Source: an uncultured Barnesiella sp. (lineage in GTDB: Bacteria > Bacteroidota > Bacteroidia > Bacteroidales > Barnesiellaceae). From it: 64,000 nucleotides of DNA. The stretch spans positions 1 to 64,000 of the forward strand of contig CALUJQ010000013.1 in the NCBI GenBank assembly GCA_944320995.1. Direction: 5' to 3'. Positions 18,248-26,018 of this stretch are shown here, piece after piece. A model generated the notes under the pieces. It saw only the letters and a list, made by a program, of their open reading frames with translations. It was not told the DNA's origin and ran no database searches. The stretch's first letter is position 1, and every line of letters starts with the position of its first letter. The translations under genes were made by a program, and so were the position numbers.

Positions 18248-19258
18248 ATGTCTAAGAAATTCGACTTAAAACTCAAAGGTTATGTCGGGGGGTATGACTT
18301 CGATTCCAATTATGTGGAGTATGTCCTTGAAAAAAATGCGGATAAGGAAGTCGATGCTCTGATCGATTCGCTCGGAGGAAGTGTCGCCTCGGCACTGTCT
18401 ATTTGTGAGGCATTTCGCCGGCATGGGAATGTGAACGTTCACTATGTGGGAATGAATGCCAGTGCGGCGACAATCGCCTCGCTCGGGGCTAAACACATTA
18501 GCATAGCCTCTTCTGCCATGTATCTCGTGCATAAGTGCAGCACGATAATCACCACATGGGCGAGTATGAATGCCGACCAGCTTCGTCGATTGATCGAAGA
18601 GTACGATCAGCAGAAAAAAGATCTGGAGAAAATAGACCTCAATATCGCAGCCATGTATGCGGATAAGTGCAAAAAAGATAAACAGGCCCTGCTCGATTTG
18701 ATGAAAGTAGGAGGCTGGTTGTCCGCACAGGAAGCTCTTGAGTGGGGATTTGTCGATGAAATTTCCGATTTCCCGGGCGATGTCGATCCCAAAATCACGG
18801 CGCAGGTCATCGAGGATCTTTCTGCCGCCGGAATTCCGTTGCCCTGTTCTGTTCAGGAGAAAAGCGATAACACGTCGTTGCTGATTAAGTTCTTCTCCTT
18901 GCTTTCGTCCATGTTTCACACCCATAATACGACTACAATCACAATGAAGAAAGAATTCGAATCTTTGCTCGCTTGTCTCGGATTGGAGGCAATCGAGTCG
19001 CGCGATGGAATGGTGTCGCTTTCCGTCGAGCAAATTCAACGTTTGGACGACTCGATCCGTCAAGCGAATGACCGTCTCGGAGAACTGAACGACACGATCG
19101 CTCAAAAGGACTCCGAGCTGGAAGCTCTTCGCAAGAAACCGGCCGAAGAGACAAAGAGTGTCGTCGACAACAAATCGGCCGAAGAGGAGAAAACAACTTT
19201 CGACTCCTTTGTCGAAACAGCCCGGCAAGCAAAAGAATTGTTTAACCAAATTCCCTAA
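18248..19258 (+). CDS. ClpP-type head maturation protease with C-terminal scaffold
   Basis: 336 residues. The N-terminal 190 residues are a ClpP/SppA-like serine protease: 'DALIDSLGGSVASALSICEA' forms the oxyanion strand, the catalytic Ser is in 'GMNASAATIASLGAKH', and the His is in 'MYLVHKCSTI'. The C-terminal part is a charged coiled coil ('LDDSIRQANDRLGELNDTIA...LEALRKK') typical of scaffolds. The protease cleaves the scaffold and capsid N-termini during head maturation. An internal ATG in the same frame (18944) probably starts a free scaffold protein. The major capsid gene follows after 5 nt. Confidence 0.88.
   Translation: MSKKFDLKLKGYVGGYDFDSNYVEYVLEKNADKEVDALIDSLGGSVASALSICEAFRRHGNVNVHYVGMNASAATIASLGAKHISIASSAMYLVHKCSTIITTWASMNADQLRRLIEEYDQQKKDLEKIDLNIAAMYADKCKKDKQALLDLMKVGGWLSAQEALEWGFVDEISDFPGDVDPKITAQVIEDLSAAGIPLPCSVQEKSDNTSLLIKFFSLLSSMFHTHNTTTITMKKEFESLLACLGLEAIESRDGMVSLSVEQIQRLDDSIRQANDRLGELNDTIAQKDSELEALRKKPAEETKSVVDNKSAEEEKTTFDSFVETARQAKELFNQIP
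18944..19258 (+). CDS. nested scaffold protein (internal start)
   Basis: The ATG at 18944 is in frame with the protease gene and follows an A-rich stretch (ACAATCACA). It would give a 104-residue protein MKKEFESLLACLG... made of the coiled-coil scaffold alone. Overlapping protease/scaffold gene pairs are known from lambda C/Nu3. The start is inferred from the domain boundary, not from a strong ribosome site. Confidence 0.55.
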   Translation: MKKEFESLLACLGLEAIESRDGMVSLSVEQIQRLDDSIRQANDRLGELNDTIAQKDSELEALRKKPAEETKSVVDNKSAEEEKTTFDSFVETARQAKELFNQIP

Positions 19259-19263
19259 TAATT

Positions 19264-20232
19264 ATGGCACATACTATCTCTTTTTCAGATGAAGACTACA
19301 AAAAAGCCGCTGAAAAATGGAGAAAACAACTCCTGCTTCTTCCCATGTTCGCTTGTCAGGAATCTCTCCGATTCATGACCGGCATACCGGGTGTAAGGGG
19401 AAAACTCCATGTTGGAACAGCCGGGTCTAAGGCCCAGTTCGCTCCGTATAAAGCGTCGAGGACTTCTTCTTCTACCACAGACGTTACCTATCGTGAACTC
19501 GAGACATTCTTCGGGAATGTTTGCGAAGATTTCGAACCTAACTCGGTTATTACTACATTGCTGGGAGAGGGAGCTTCTTTCCTTGGCGATGGACAGAAAA
19601 ACGCACCCTCGGCAAAGCTCGTGATCGCCAGCGTGGCAAAAAGCCTCGGAGAGGAGTTGCATAATGTGATCTTTTCGGCGAAAAGAAACGAGGGCGGCGA
19701 CACTTCGGCCGATCTCTTTAACGGATTCACCACCATTGCCGACTCCGAGGTGACAGCCGGGAATATATCTGAAGCGAAGGGCAACCTGTATAAGGTTACC
19801 ACCGGATTCAGCGAAGCCGATGCCGTCGACGTCGCAAAGGCTATCGAGCGGAAAGCACATCCGAAGCTTCGCGCCATGAAGAAATTTCTTTACTGTTCGC
19901 CCGAGTTCGCCGACGCCTACAACGACGCCTATTTGCTCACACATGGAGGAATATCGTATAATACGAAATTCGAGCAGGCGTATGTCGAAGGATCTTCGAA
20001 CAAGACCACACTGGCTCCGCTCCCGTGTCTTGCCGGTTCTACCAAATTCTTCCTCGCGCCGCAGAGTAACATGCTTTACGGATACGATAACATGTCCGAT
20101 GTCGAAAGGATTCAAGTCGACAGATTCAAGCCCTGGTTCTTGACCTTGTCGGCGGCTATTTTCTTCGGCGTTCAGTTCTATTCGATCGATCCCCGCATGT
20201 TGCTCATGGTCGACGTGACTAAACAAGGATAA
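19264..20232 (+). CDS. major capsid protein
   Basis: A 322-residue protein directly after the protease/scaffold gene, the usual position of the HK97-fold major capsid protein. Features include a short N-terminal arm, 'VRGKLHVGTAGSKAQFAPYKAS', a loop rich in Thr/Ser, and a beta-rich C-terminus ending 'FFGVQFYSIDPRMLLMVD'. I do not see HK97 sequence signatures (the fold is weakly conserved), so the call rests on size, composition and order. Confidence 0.75.
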   Translation: MAHTISFSDEDYKKAAEKWRKQLLLLPMFACQESLRFMTGIPGVRGKLHVGTAGSKAQFAPYKASRTSSSTTDVTYRELETFFGNVCEDFEPNSVITTLLGEGASFLGDGQKNAPSAKLVIASVAKSLGEELHNVIFSAKRNEGGDTSADLFNGFTTIADSEVTAGNISEAKGNLYKVTTGFSEADAVDVAKAIERKAHPKLRAMKKFLYCSPEFADAYNDAYLLTHGGISYNTKFEQAYVEGSSNKTTLAPLPCLAGSTKFFLAPQSNMLYGYDNMSDVERIQVDRFKPWFLTLSAAIFFGVQFYSIDPRMLLMVDVTKQG

Positions 20233-20256
20233 ATCTGGAAATCTTTAAACTTCTTG

Positions 20257-20841
20257 ATGATGGAAAATTGTTTGAACATACAGAAATCGCTCGGGTGGTG
20301 TCAAGGTACGCCCGTGCTTCCCGGGGTTCGCCGCCGGTTGTACTATATTTCGAAGGGCGAGATTTTGGAATGGCCATCACTGCCTCGTGATGAAAACGGC
20401 CGGGCCACTTCGGCCGAATTGACGGGCGATTTTACGCTGGCGGCCGATTCCAAGTGGAAATACATCGATCATCTCCCTGAGAAAGCGCAGCTCACCAGCG
20501 AGGCGCAAGGCGAGGTGCCCAGTCAGACACAGCTCAACAAGCTGACAATCGTTCACCCGGGAGTAGGGATCGAAGCCTCGGCGGCTGCCGCCTACATCAA
20601 CAACAACGACAACGTGTTCCTCGTGCAGGATATGTCCGATAATTGGCGGGTTGTCGGCTGTGAGCGCTGGCAGACGAAATCCACCGTCGCTCAGGATTTG
20701 GGTCAAGGTCCTACGGGAAAAGCATCCACCACTATTTCGGTCGAAGCCACCGATGAAACTCCGGCTCCCTTCTATAAAGGGAAGATCGAGACCGAAGACG
20801 GCGACTTTATGGCCGATGGCACGGAGGTACCCGGCGCATAG
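20257..20841 (+). CDS. putative structural protein (tail-tube-like or head decoration)
   Basis: A 194-residue protein beginning MMENCLNIQKSLGWCQGTP. Two ATG codons lie in tandem (20257 and 20260) and either may be used. It is predicted mostly beta, with 'FTLAADSKWKYIDH' and a long hydrophilic tail. Its place directly after the capsid gene fits a decoration or tail-tube protein. No motif allows a firm assignment. Confidence 0.5.
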   Translation: MMENCLNIQKSLGWCQGTPVLPGVRRRLYYISKGEILEWPSLPRDENGRATSAELTGDFTLAADSKWKYIDHLPEKAQLTSEAQGEVPSQTQLNKLTIVHPGVGIEASAAAAYINNNDNVFLVQDMSDNWRVVGCERWQTKSTVAQDLGQGPTGKASTTISVEATDETPAPFYKGKIETEDGDFMADGTEVPGA

Positions 20842-20847
20842 TTAGAA

Positions 20848-20920
20848 GGTCGAGAGTATAGAAGATTATTGGACAGGCTCCTGAACGATGTACTGGAAAA
20901 TTCCTTCGATACTCTCGACC
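20848..20920 (+). repeat. long inverted repeat inside the capsid operon
   Basis: GGTCGAGAGTATaGAAG (20848-20864) is nearly perfectly complementary to CTTCgATACTCTCGACC (20904-20920), with a 39-nt loop; GTACTATTTT follows. It could be a terminator or mRNA processing hairpin between the abundant capsid-block proteins and the packaging genes. Confidence 0.6.
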
Positions 20921-20981
20921 GTACTATTTTAATAACTCGACAATCGAGATAGAAGAAATCGACAACCGACTGAAAAAAGCT

Positions 20982-21728
20982 ATGGATCAAAAACTGACTG
21001 AAACTATACGAAAATGGCTCTCCACTCCCCACGAAGAGAGGAACTATGAGCAGGGGAATATATACCTATACCGCCTTTCCGGGAATAAGATTCAGTATCG
21101 CAATCTTTCGGCCAATCCGGCCAAGCATGCCGAGTTCATCACCCGGAGGATTCAGAAATATATGAACTTCCGAGTTCAGGAACTTACTCACGAGCAGGTA
21201 AAGGAGATGGAAGCACGAGTCGAGAAAATTGTCGAGCGGCGTCTTTCGTTCGACGAGAACGACCCTTCCAAGGACTTCAAAAAGGGAAAGCGCGCCGATC
21301 ACGACACTCTTCCCGATGAAATACAGTCCTTATATGTCGAGAATCTGGGTATCACCCAGCGCATGAGAGATGTCCAGACAAAACTGCGAATGCTCTCCAC
21401 GGCCGATTCTCCTTGCCCCGACAGCGAGAGATATCCGTTCTTGAAAGAGTTGATATCGCTCGACAAGCAGCTACATGAAAACTGGGAGCGATACGATCAT
21501 TACACTCTGTCACAGCGGGAACTGTCGGAACGAAAGAGCGATGTCGAGTCGGAAAACAGTTTGGCGGAGAGCAAAAAGGCCATGCGCTTGGTTACTTTGA
21601 ACAAAGGGAAATATGTGAAGAGACCTACTCCCGAGCTTAAAACGAGGATACAGGAGTGGTATGGCCTTATCATAGACCCTGCCGAAAAGCTTACCGAAGA
21701 GTTAAAACAGCTGGGTATCCTCGAATGA
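20982..21728 (+). CDS. phage protein of unknown function, coiled-coil rich
   Basis: A 248-residue, strongly charged, helix-rich protein. Heptad-like stretches ('QELTHEQVKEMEARVEKIVE', 'LDKQLHENWERYDHYTL') suggest a coiled coil. It lies 20 nt before the small terminase gene. A packaging or portal-associated role is possible by position only. Confidence 0.65.
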   Translation: MDQKLTETIRKWLSTPHEERNYEQGNIYLYRLSGNKIQYRNLSANPAKHAEFITRRIQKYMNFRVQELTHEQVKEMEARVEKIVERRLSFDENDPSKDFKKGKRADHDTLPDEIQSLYVENLGITQRMRDVQTKLRMLSTADSPCPDSERYPFLKELISLDKQLHENWERYDHYTLSQRELSERKSDVESENSLAESKKAMRLVTLNKGKYVKRPTPELKTRIQEWYGLIIDPAEKLTEELKQLGILE

Positions 21729-21748
21729 GGTTAGTCCGATGAATCGTC

Positions 21749-22360
21749 ATGCCGCTGCCTGCCACCATAGAAATTTGCCAGAAGGATCTATTTACCGCAG
21801 AGGACGAATTGATGCGGAAATACGACGAAATCACCGTCCGTAGGCTTCTGCGTTTGCGCGAGATGTATGCCTGGGCGGTCGCCAATCCCGATGCGAAAGA
21901 CCGCCAGTTCGTCGAAGTCCTCGTTTCCCGGCATCGTGTCTCTCAGGCATCGGCCTATTCCGACCTCGTCATTATCAAGTCGATGATCCCGAGGCTTGCC
22001 GAAGCTTCCCGGGACTATCATCGTTGGCGTGCCAACGAGATGCTTTTGGAGACCTACCAAATGGCCAAAAAGCGCAAGGACACCAAGACGATGGAACGGG
22101 CGGCTTCGAGCTATGCCAAATACAACCGCGTGGACATCGAGGACGAGCGCTCCTTGCCATATGACCAAATCGTCGTGCAGCCTTTCACGGCCACCGACGA
22201 TCCTACGGTATTGGGCATTAAGCCTATTCCCAATATCAACGAGAAAATCAAGGAGATGCTCGACAAGTATCGCAAAGAGACTATCGACATCGAAGATATC
22301 GAATTCGAGGAAGCCGACCTCGAGGAAGATGAACTTTTTGGAGATGGAAGCGCGAAATAA
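21749..22360 (+). CDS. putative terminase small subunit
   Basis: A 203-residue protein overlapping the start of the large terminase by 32 nt. The first half has an HTH-like region ('LRLREMYAWAVANPDAKDRQFVEVLVSRHRVSQASAYSDL' region) typical of small terminases that bind the packaging site. The C-terminus is very acidic ('DIEDIEFEEADLEEDELFGD'), as often seen where the small subunit contacts the large one. The assignment relies on order and composition. Confidence 0.7.
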   Translation: MPLPATIEICQKDLFTAEDELMRKYDEITVRRLLRLREMYAWAVANPDAKDRQFVEVLVSRHRVSQASAYSDLVIIKSMIPRLAEASRDYHRWRANEMLLETYQMAKKRKDTKTMERAASSYAKYNRVDIEDERSLPYDQIVVQPFTATDDPTVLGIKPIPNINEKIKEMLDKYRKETIDIEDIEFEEADLEEDELFGDGSAK

Positions 22361-23972
22361 GGTCTATTTCAATGCTCCGCAACGGCTCACGCAGCTTATC
22401 GGGGCCAATACTACGGTGATTGTCGCCGGTCGTCGTACCGGCAAAACCGACAGTATAGCCTCTCCGTTCGTTCTCCGGAACATGCAGCGCATGCCGGGCT
22501 CTACCGGAGGTATCGTCGTCCCCACTTTCAAGCACGGCCTCACGAACACTTTGCCCGGGTTGTTCGCCGCATGGAAGCGGTGGGGGTTCGTCAACGGCAT
22601 CCATTATGTCGTGGGTCGGCGTCCCCCGAAAACATTCGCAAAGCCGATTACCGAGCCGGCCGACTACGAACATGTAATATCGTTTTATAATGGCTCGGTA
22701 GCCATTATTATCTCGCAAGACCGTCCCGGTTCTTCCAACTCATTAACCCTCTCGTGGGTGCTCGTCGACGAAGCCAAGTTCATCGACTACAAGAAGCTCA
22801 AAGAAGAAACGCTCCCCGCCAACGGCGGTATAAAATCCTATTTCGGCGCCCGCTCGTTCAACCATTCGCTCATGATCCTGAGCGATATGCCCCAAACGCA
22901 AAAGGGCTCTTGGTTCCTGCATTACAAGGAGAAGATGGACGTCGAGCTCATAGACACCATCAAAGCTACCGTATTCGAGATTTGGAAAACAAAGACTCGG
23001 ATACGCAAGTGTAAAAAGGAAGGGAAGCCGGTCCCCGAATACCTGCGCGGTTACCTTCGTCGCCTCGACACGAACCTCAATAAAATGAGGTCGGTCGCCG
23101 TATATTACAAAGAGTACTCCTCTATCGAGAACCTTCAACTTTTGGGCGAGAACTACATCAAGCAGATGAAGCGCGACCTGACGCCGAAAACATTCCAGAC
23201 CTCTATCCTCTGCCAGCGGATAGGTATCGCCAAGGACGGGTTCTACTCCTCCATGCGCGAGGCCCATAAATACAACGCCAGCGACTTCGATTATCTCGAT
23301 TCGCTCGGTTACGATTTCGACCCCGCTTTGCTCGACAGCAGGGCCGATAAAGATGTCAATCCGTTCGAGCCTATTTGCATCGGTATGGACTACAATGCGA
23401 ACATCAACTGGATAGTCGCCGGACAGCCCTCCGGGCGTCGGCTCAACGTCATCAAATCGTTCTTCGTCAAATTCGAGCGGAAAATACCGGCGCTTATCGA
23501 CGATTTCTGCACCTACTATGCCAACCACGAGAACAAGACGGTCGTCTACTATTACGATGCGACGGCTCTCGGAGCCAACTATGCCGTCAACGACCAAGAT
23601 TTTCACTGGGTGGTCTGTCACGAGTTCGAGCGGCATGGTTGGGAAGTCGTCGATTTCTACTTGGGAAACCCCATGCGGCACGATGAGAAATACTTGCTCA
23701 TTAATCAGGGCTTCGCCGGGAAACAGCGGTTAATGCCCTTTTTCAACCGGCAAAACAACGACGATCTTATCCTCGCCATTCAGTCGGCCGGTGTGTCGCG
23801 CGGGCGGAACGGATTCCGAAAAGACAAGGGTGGGGAAAAGCTCGAGGAGTCGGAGGAATCCCTACTCGAGCATCGCACCGATGGAACCGACGCCTTCGAC
23901 ACGCTCTACATCGGGTGCGAAAAATTTCCGCAAAATGCACTGTATCGCTATTCTTCCAATGGAGTCGTGTGA
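22329..23972 (+). CDS. terminase large subunit
   Basis: The 547-residue packaging motor and nuclease. The N-terminal ATPase has Walker A 'VAGRRTGKTDS' near residue 30 and Walker B 'SWVLVDEAKFID' near 140. The C-terminal nuclease begins with 'CIGMDYNANINWIVAG' (catalytic Asp), then 'YYYDATALGANY' and the last acidic site in 'EHRTDGTDAFDTLYIG'. An upstream in-frame ATG at 21996 would extend through the small terminase gene in another frame and is not credible; ATG 22329 gives the usual N-terminus 'KVYFNAPQRLTQLIGA'. Confidence 0.93.
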   Translation: MNFLEMEARNKVYFNAPQRLTQLIGANTTVIVAGRRTGKTDSIASPFVLRNMQRMPGSTGGIVVPTFKHGLTNTLPGLFAAWKRWGFVNGIHYVVGRRPPKTFAKPITEPADYEHVISFYNGSVAIIISQDRPGSSNSLTLSWVLVDEAKFIDYKKLKEETLPANGGIKSYFGARSFNHSLMILSDMPQTQKGSWFLHYKEKMDVELIDTIKATVFEIWKTKTRIRKCKKEGKPVPEYLRGYLRRLDTNLNKMRSVAVYYKEYSSIENLQLLGENYIKQMKRDLTPKTFQTSILCQRIGIAKDGFYSSMREAHKYNASDFDYLDSLGYDFDPALLDSRADKDVNPFEPICIGMDYNANINWIVAGQPSGRRLNVIKSFFVKFERKIPALIDDFCTYYANHENKTVVYYYDATALGANYAVNDQDFHWVVCHEFERHGWEVVDFYLGNPMRHDEKYLLINQGFAGKQRLMPFFNRQNNDDLILAIQSAGVSRGRNGFRKDKGGEKLEESEESLLEHRTDGTDAFDTLYIGCEKFPQNALYRYSSNGVV

Positions 23973-24008
23973 TTTTACTTCATAGATTCAATTTGCATTT
24001 AGGTTTGG

Positions 24009-24041
24009 AAAGCCTTGGCTTGTGAAAGTCGGGGCTTTTTT
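24009..24041 (+). terminator. terminator of the capsid-terminase operon
   Basis: AAAGCC (24009-24014) pairs with GGCTTT (24033-24038), enclosing a weaker inner stem, followed by a T run. It separates the terminase gene from cassette 1. Confidence 0.65.
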
Positions 24042-24053
24042 TCTTCTTATCTC

Positions 24054-24084
24054 TTGCTCGTTTCGAAAAAATATCTCATCTTTG
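24054..24084 (+). promoter_or_regulatory. promoter of cassette 1
   Basis: TTG (24054-24056), 20-nt spacer, CATCTTTG (24077-24084). The same arrangement with a 20-nt spacer occurs in cassettes 2 and 3, and the word TCGAAAA in the spacer is shared. Transcription should start within a few bases of 24088, so the RNA would begin at the 5' arm of the leader stem. Confidence 0.7.
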
Positions 24085-24087
24085 TAG

Positions 24088-24302
24088 TGCGTAACATTTT
24101 GACAAGGCGATGACGTTCGCCAACTTTGCCGTTGGCATTTTTTATGCCTATCGGCTGGTATTATATAAGTTCCGACCCCCGTGTGGAGTGCTTAATGGCC
24201 TCCCGGCCTTGTCAAGGTGTTACGCAACGGGAAAGCGGAACTTTTTTGTTTCCTTTCCCGTCATTAGTCAACATATTGTTTCATTTAAACTGCGTAACAA
24301 AA
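24088..24302 (+). ncRNA. structured leader RNA, copy 1
   Basis: Outer stem: TGCGTAACA (24088-24096) with TGTTACGCA (24218-24226), 9 bp, perfect. Inner stem: TTGACAAGGC (24099-24108) with GCCTTGTCAA (24206-24215), 10 bp, perfect. Inside the loop is a GCCAAC/GTTGGC hairpin (24119-24136) followed by six T, a possible early terminator. A second hairpin follows the stem: ACGGGAAAG (24227-24235) with CTTTCCCGT (24253-24261). The 9-mer TGCGTAACA then appears again at 24291-24299, 3 nt before the ATG, so the 3' outer arm could pair with either copy. All parts recur in copies 2 and 3 with different but matching stem sequences. Confidence 0.88.
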
Positions 24303-24590
24303 ATGAAAAGAACAATTGCATTGCCTGTACCGCAGGCAAAGGAAGGGCGAAGAACATCGGCCCTTGAAAATTACCTCATTCGATTTTTCGAGCGGGAGCT
24401 CGAGGTTAAGCTCACTCGCCGGGAGATGTGGCGGAGCGTCCGCTTCGTCGCCTCGCTGCTCGTATTGTCGCTTGCCCTGTCGACCGGCGAGCCTCTGCTG
24501 GCCTTGCCGGCGCTCGCGTTGGCGGCGTACTCCTATCGGGGCGTGTCCGCCATCACCGCCCGGTTCACGGAGAAAGGAGGTGCGCGATGA
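24303..24590 (+). CDS. cassette protein 1, copy 1: small two-helix membrane protein
   Basis: 95 residues. A basic N-terminal half ('QAKEGRRTSALENYLIRFFE', 'KLTRREMWRSVRF') leads into two hydrophobic segments, about residues 48-64 and 68-82, separated by STGEP, then a short tail. It should sit in the inner membrane as a hairpin with both ends in the cytoplasm. No family recognised. The start codon lies directly after the repeated 5' arm of the leader. The gene overlaps cassette protein 2 by 4 nt (ATGA). By hand alignment its DNA differs from copy 3 at about two positions only. Confidence 0.8.
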   Translation: MKRTIALPVPQAKEGRRTSALENYLIRFFERELEVKLTRREMWRSVRFVASLLVLSLALSTGEPLLALPALALAAYSYRGVSAITARFTEKGGAR

Positions 24591-24817
24591 AAAGCCACAC
24601 GATCCATTTCTCCCGGGAAGATTTGAAGGTCCGCGTCTCCCGTTGGCCGGCCGATGAACCGGGCAAAGAGCCATCGGTAGAGATAGAGGTGGAGTCCTCC
24701 GGCCAGCCCCGGTCTTTCGTCTGGTTCGACAGGGAGTCGCAGGTGTCCGCCTTCAAGGAGATGCTCGAGGAGTATATCGACACGTTCCGGTCGACGGATG
24801 ACGAGACCGGGCGATAA
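24587..24817 (+). CDS. cassette protein 2, copy 1: small soluble protein
   Basis: 76 residues, predicted beta-beta-beta-helix: 'TIHFSREDLKVRVSRWP', 'PSVEIEVESSGQPRSFVWFD', then an amphipathic helix 'VSAFKEMLEEYIDTFRS'. Its ATG lies behind AGAAAGGAGGTG (24571-24582), a 12-base match to the anti-Shine-Dalgarno end of Bacteroidetes 16S rRNA as I remember it. Such a strong site is rare in this phylum and it is kept in all three copies. Translationally coupled to protein 1 by the ATGA overlap. Function unknown. Confidence 0.8.
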   Translation: MKSHTIHFSREDLKVRVSRWPADEPGKEPSVEIEVESSGQPRSFVWFDRESQVSAFKEMLEEYIDTFRSTDDETGR

Positions 24818-24836
24818 ATCCCGCTGTGTATATCGA

Positions 24837-24871
24837 GGTCCCGTGCTTTATTGTCACGGGGCCTTTTTTTG
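24837..24871 (+). terminator. terminator at the end of cassette 1
   Basis: GGTCCCGTG (24837-24845) pairs with CACGGGGCC (24855-24863), followed by seven or more T. The same hairpin closes cassette 2. A -7-like TATTTTTG follows at 24898-24905 and could restart transcription for the next gene. Confidence 0.85.
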
Positions 24872-24924
24872 TCTTTTTCTACTGGACGAGCCGTACCTAT
24901 TTTTGAGGAAAATCGGAAATAGTT

Positions 24925-26016
24925 ATGGAGATAATCCTCGGTACATGGTTCGACGATATTATTTTCACATCGGCATTCCCCGACCTTACATTCGGGATCG
25001 ATCAAGATTATGTAGATCTCGAGTTGTGGGATAACGAGCAGGCCATATTCGCCGTCGGGCTTTATTGCGACATATCCGGGCAAGTCACGTTGAGTTCGCT
25101 GTCACAAATCTTGGAGCAGTATATGATCGAGCATGAACTGTCCGTGGCTTCTTTCTCTATCCGCTCCCGTCAAGTGGAAGGCTTGCCCCTCGATTTTCGC
25201 AGGGATTTTACCGCAGTATATACGGCATATTATATCGACGATAATGCTTCTAATTTTATCGAGAATAGTTTTCTTACCACACAATCGGTCAAAACGATAT
25301 CTTTCGGTAGCGAGGACTATGTCTCTTTTATCTCTCGGAAAGGAGAAGATATCACGAGACGGTTTCATGCCGTATTTCGTTGCGACGGGGAGATAAAGAC
25401 ATTCGATTGGTGGATCGACGAAATAGAGGACGAAGATGTGAAAGCGCATTCGACGCATATCTCGGCCAATAATATTCTAAGCAAACTCGATAAAGAATAT
25501 GCCGGATTAGAGATTCGGCTCCTCTCGTTTTCCTATTCGGTAGGCAAGAGGGTAATCGTGTATTATATTTCTGAACGGATGGAGTCCTGTCGAATGCTGT
25601 TTTTGAACGCCTTCAATGTGTACGAGATGTTCGCCATGCAGGGAGTCACAACGGTAAAAACGAAGGTCGAGCGCGATCTCGCCGTGATAAATCGCCGTTC
25701 GGTATTTTACGATCGCACGATAGAGAAGATCTACGAGTTTCAATCTGCGGCATTGTCGGCTCCTGCGAAAGACTGGGTGGAGCAACTCTTTTTCTCTGCG
25801 CGGGTGAAATTGTATATTCCCGATTCCGATTCGATCAACGAGATGCCCGATGTGCTCATTACCGAAAGCTCCTGCGAGGTGAAAGACAGTAACTCCGAGT
25901 TGAATCGTGTAAAATTTGCCTGGCAATTCGCCGATATATATCCGTGGGTATCGCCCTCGTTCGGTACACTCTCCATGGGAATTTTCACCGGACAATTCGA
26001 TTTTCAATTCAAATAA
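24925..26016 (+). CDS. phage structural protein of unknown function
   Basis: A 363-residue protein with alternating beta segments and no signal peptide. I recognise no motif. It begins 54 nt after the cassette 1 terminator and leads the portal operon. Size and beta-rich character fit a tail or baseplate component. Confidence 0.6.
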   Translation: MEIILGTWFDDIIFTSAFPDLTFGIDQDYVDLELWDNEQAIFAVGLYCDISGQVTLSSLSQILEQYMIEHELSVASFSIRSRQVEGLPLDFRRDFTAVYTAYYIDDNASNFIENSFLTTQSVKTISFGSEDYVSFISRKGEDITRRFHAVFRCDGEIKTFDWWIDEIEDEDVKAHSTHISANNILSKLDKEYAGLEIRLLSFSYSVGKRVIVYYISERMESCRMLFLNAFNVYEMFAMQGVTTVKTKVERDLAVINRRSVFYDRTIEKIYEFQSAALSAPAKDWVEQLFFSARVKLYIPDSDSINEMPDVLITESSCEVKDSNSELNRVKFAWQFADIYPWVSPSFGTLSMGIFTGQFDFQFK

Positions 26017-26018
26017 AT

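Noticed and set aside
21996..22328. N-terminal extension of the large terminase frame
   Set aside because: It overlaps the small terminase gene in another frame and encodes an unlikely basic peptide; the ATG at 22329 gives the normal terminase start.
24088..24226. Retron-like a1/a2 inverted repeats around a structured RNA
   Set aside because: No reverse transcriptase gene occurs in the window and the RNA is followed by two small non-RT proteins.
24088..24299. Target-site duplications of a small transposon (arm repeated at 24088 and 24291)
   Set aside because: The conserved unit continues well beyond the second repeat, starts before the first, and the complementary middle arm changes together with both. 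No transposase is present, which also speaks against an IS110-type bridge RNA.
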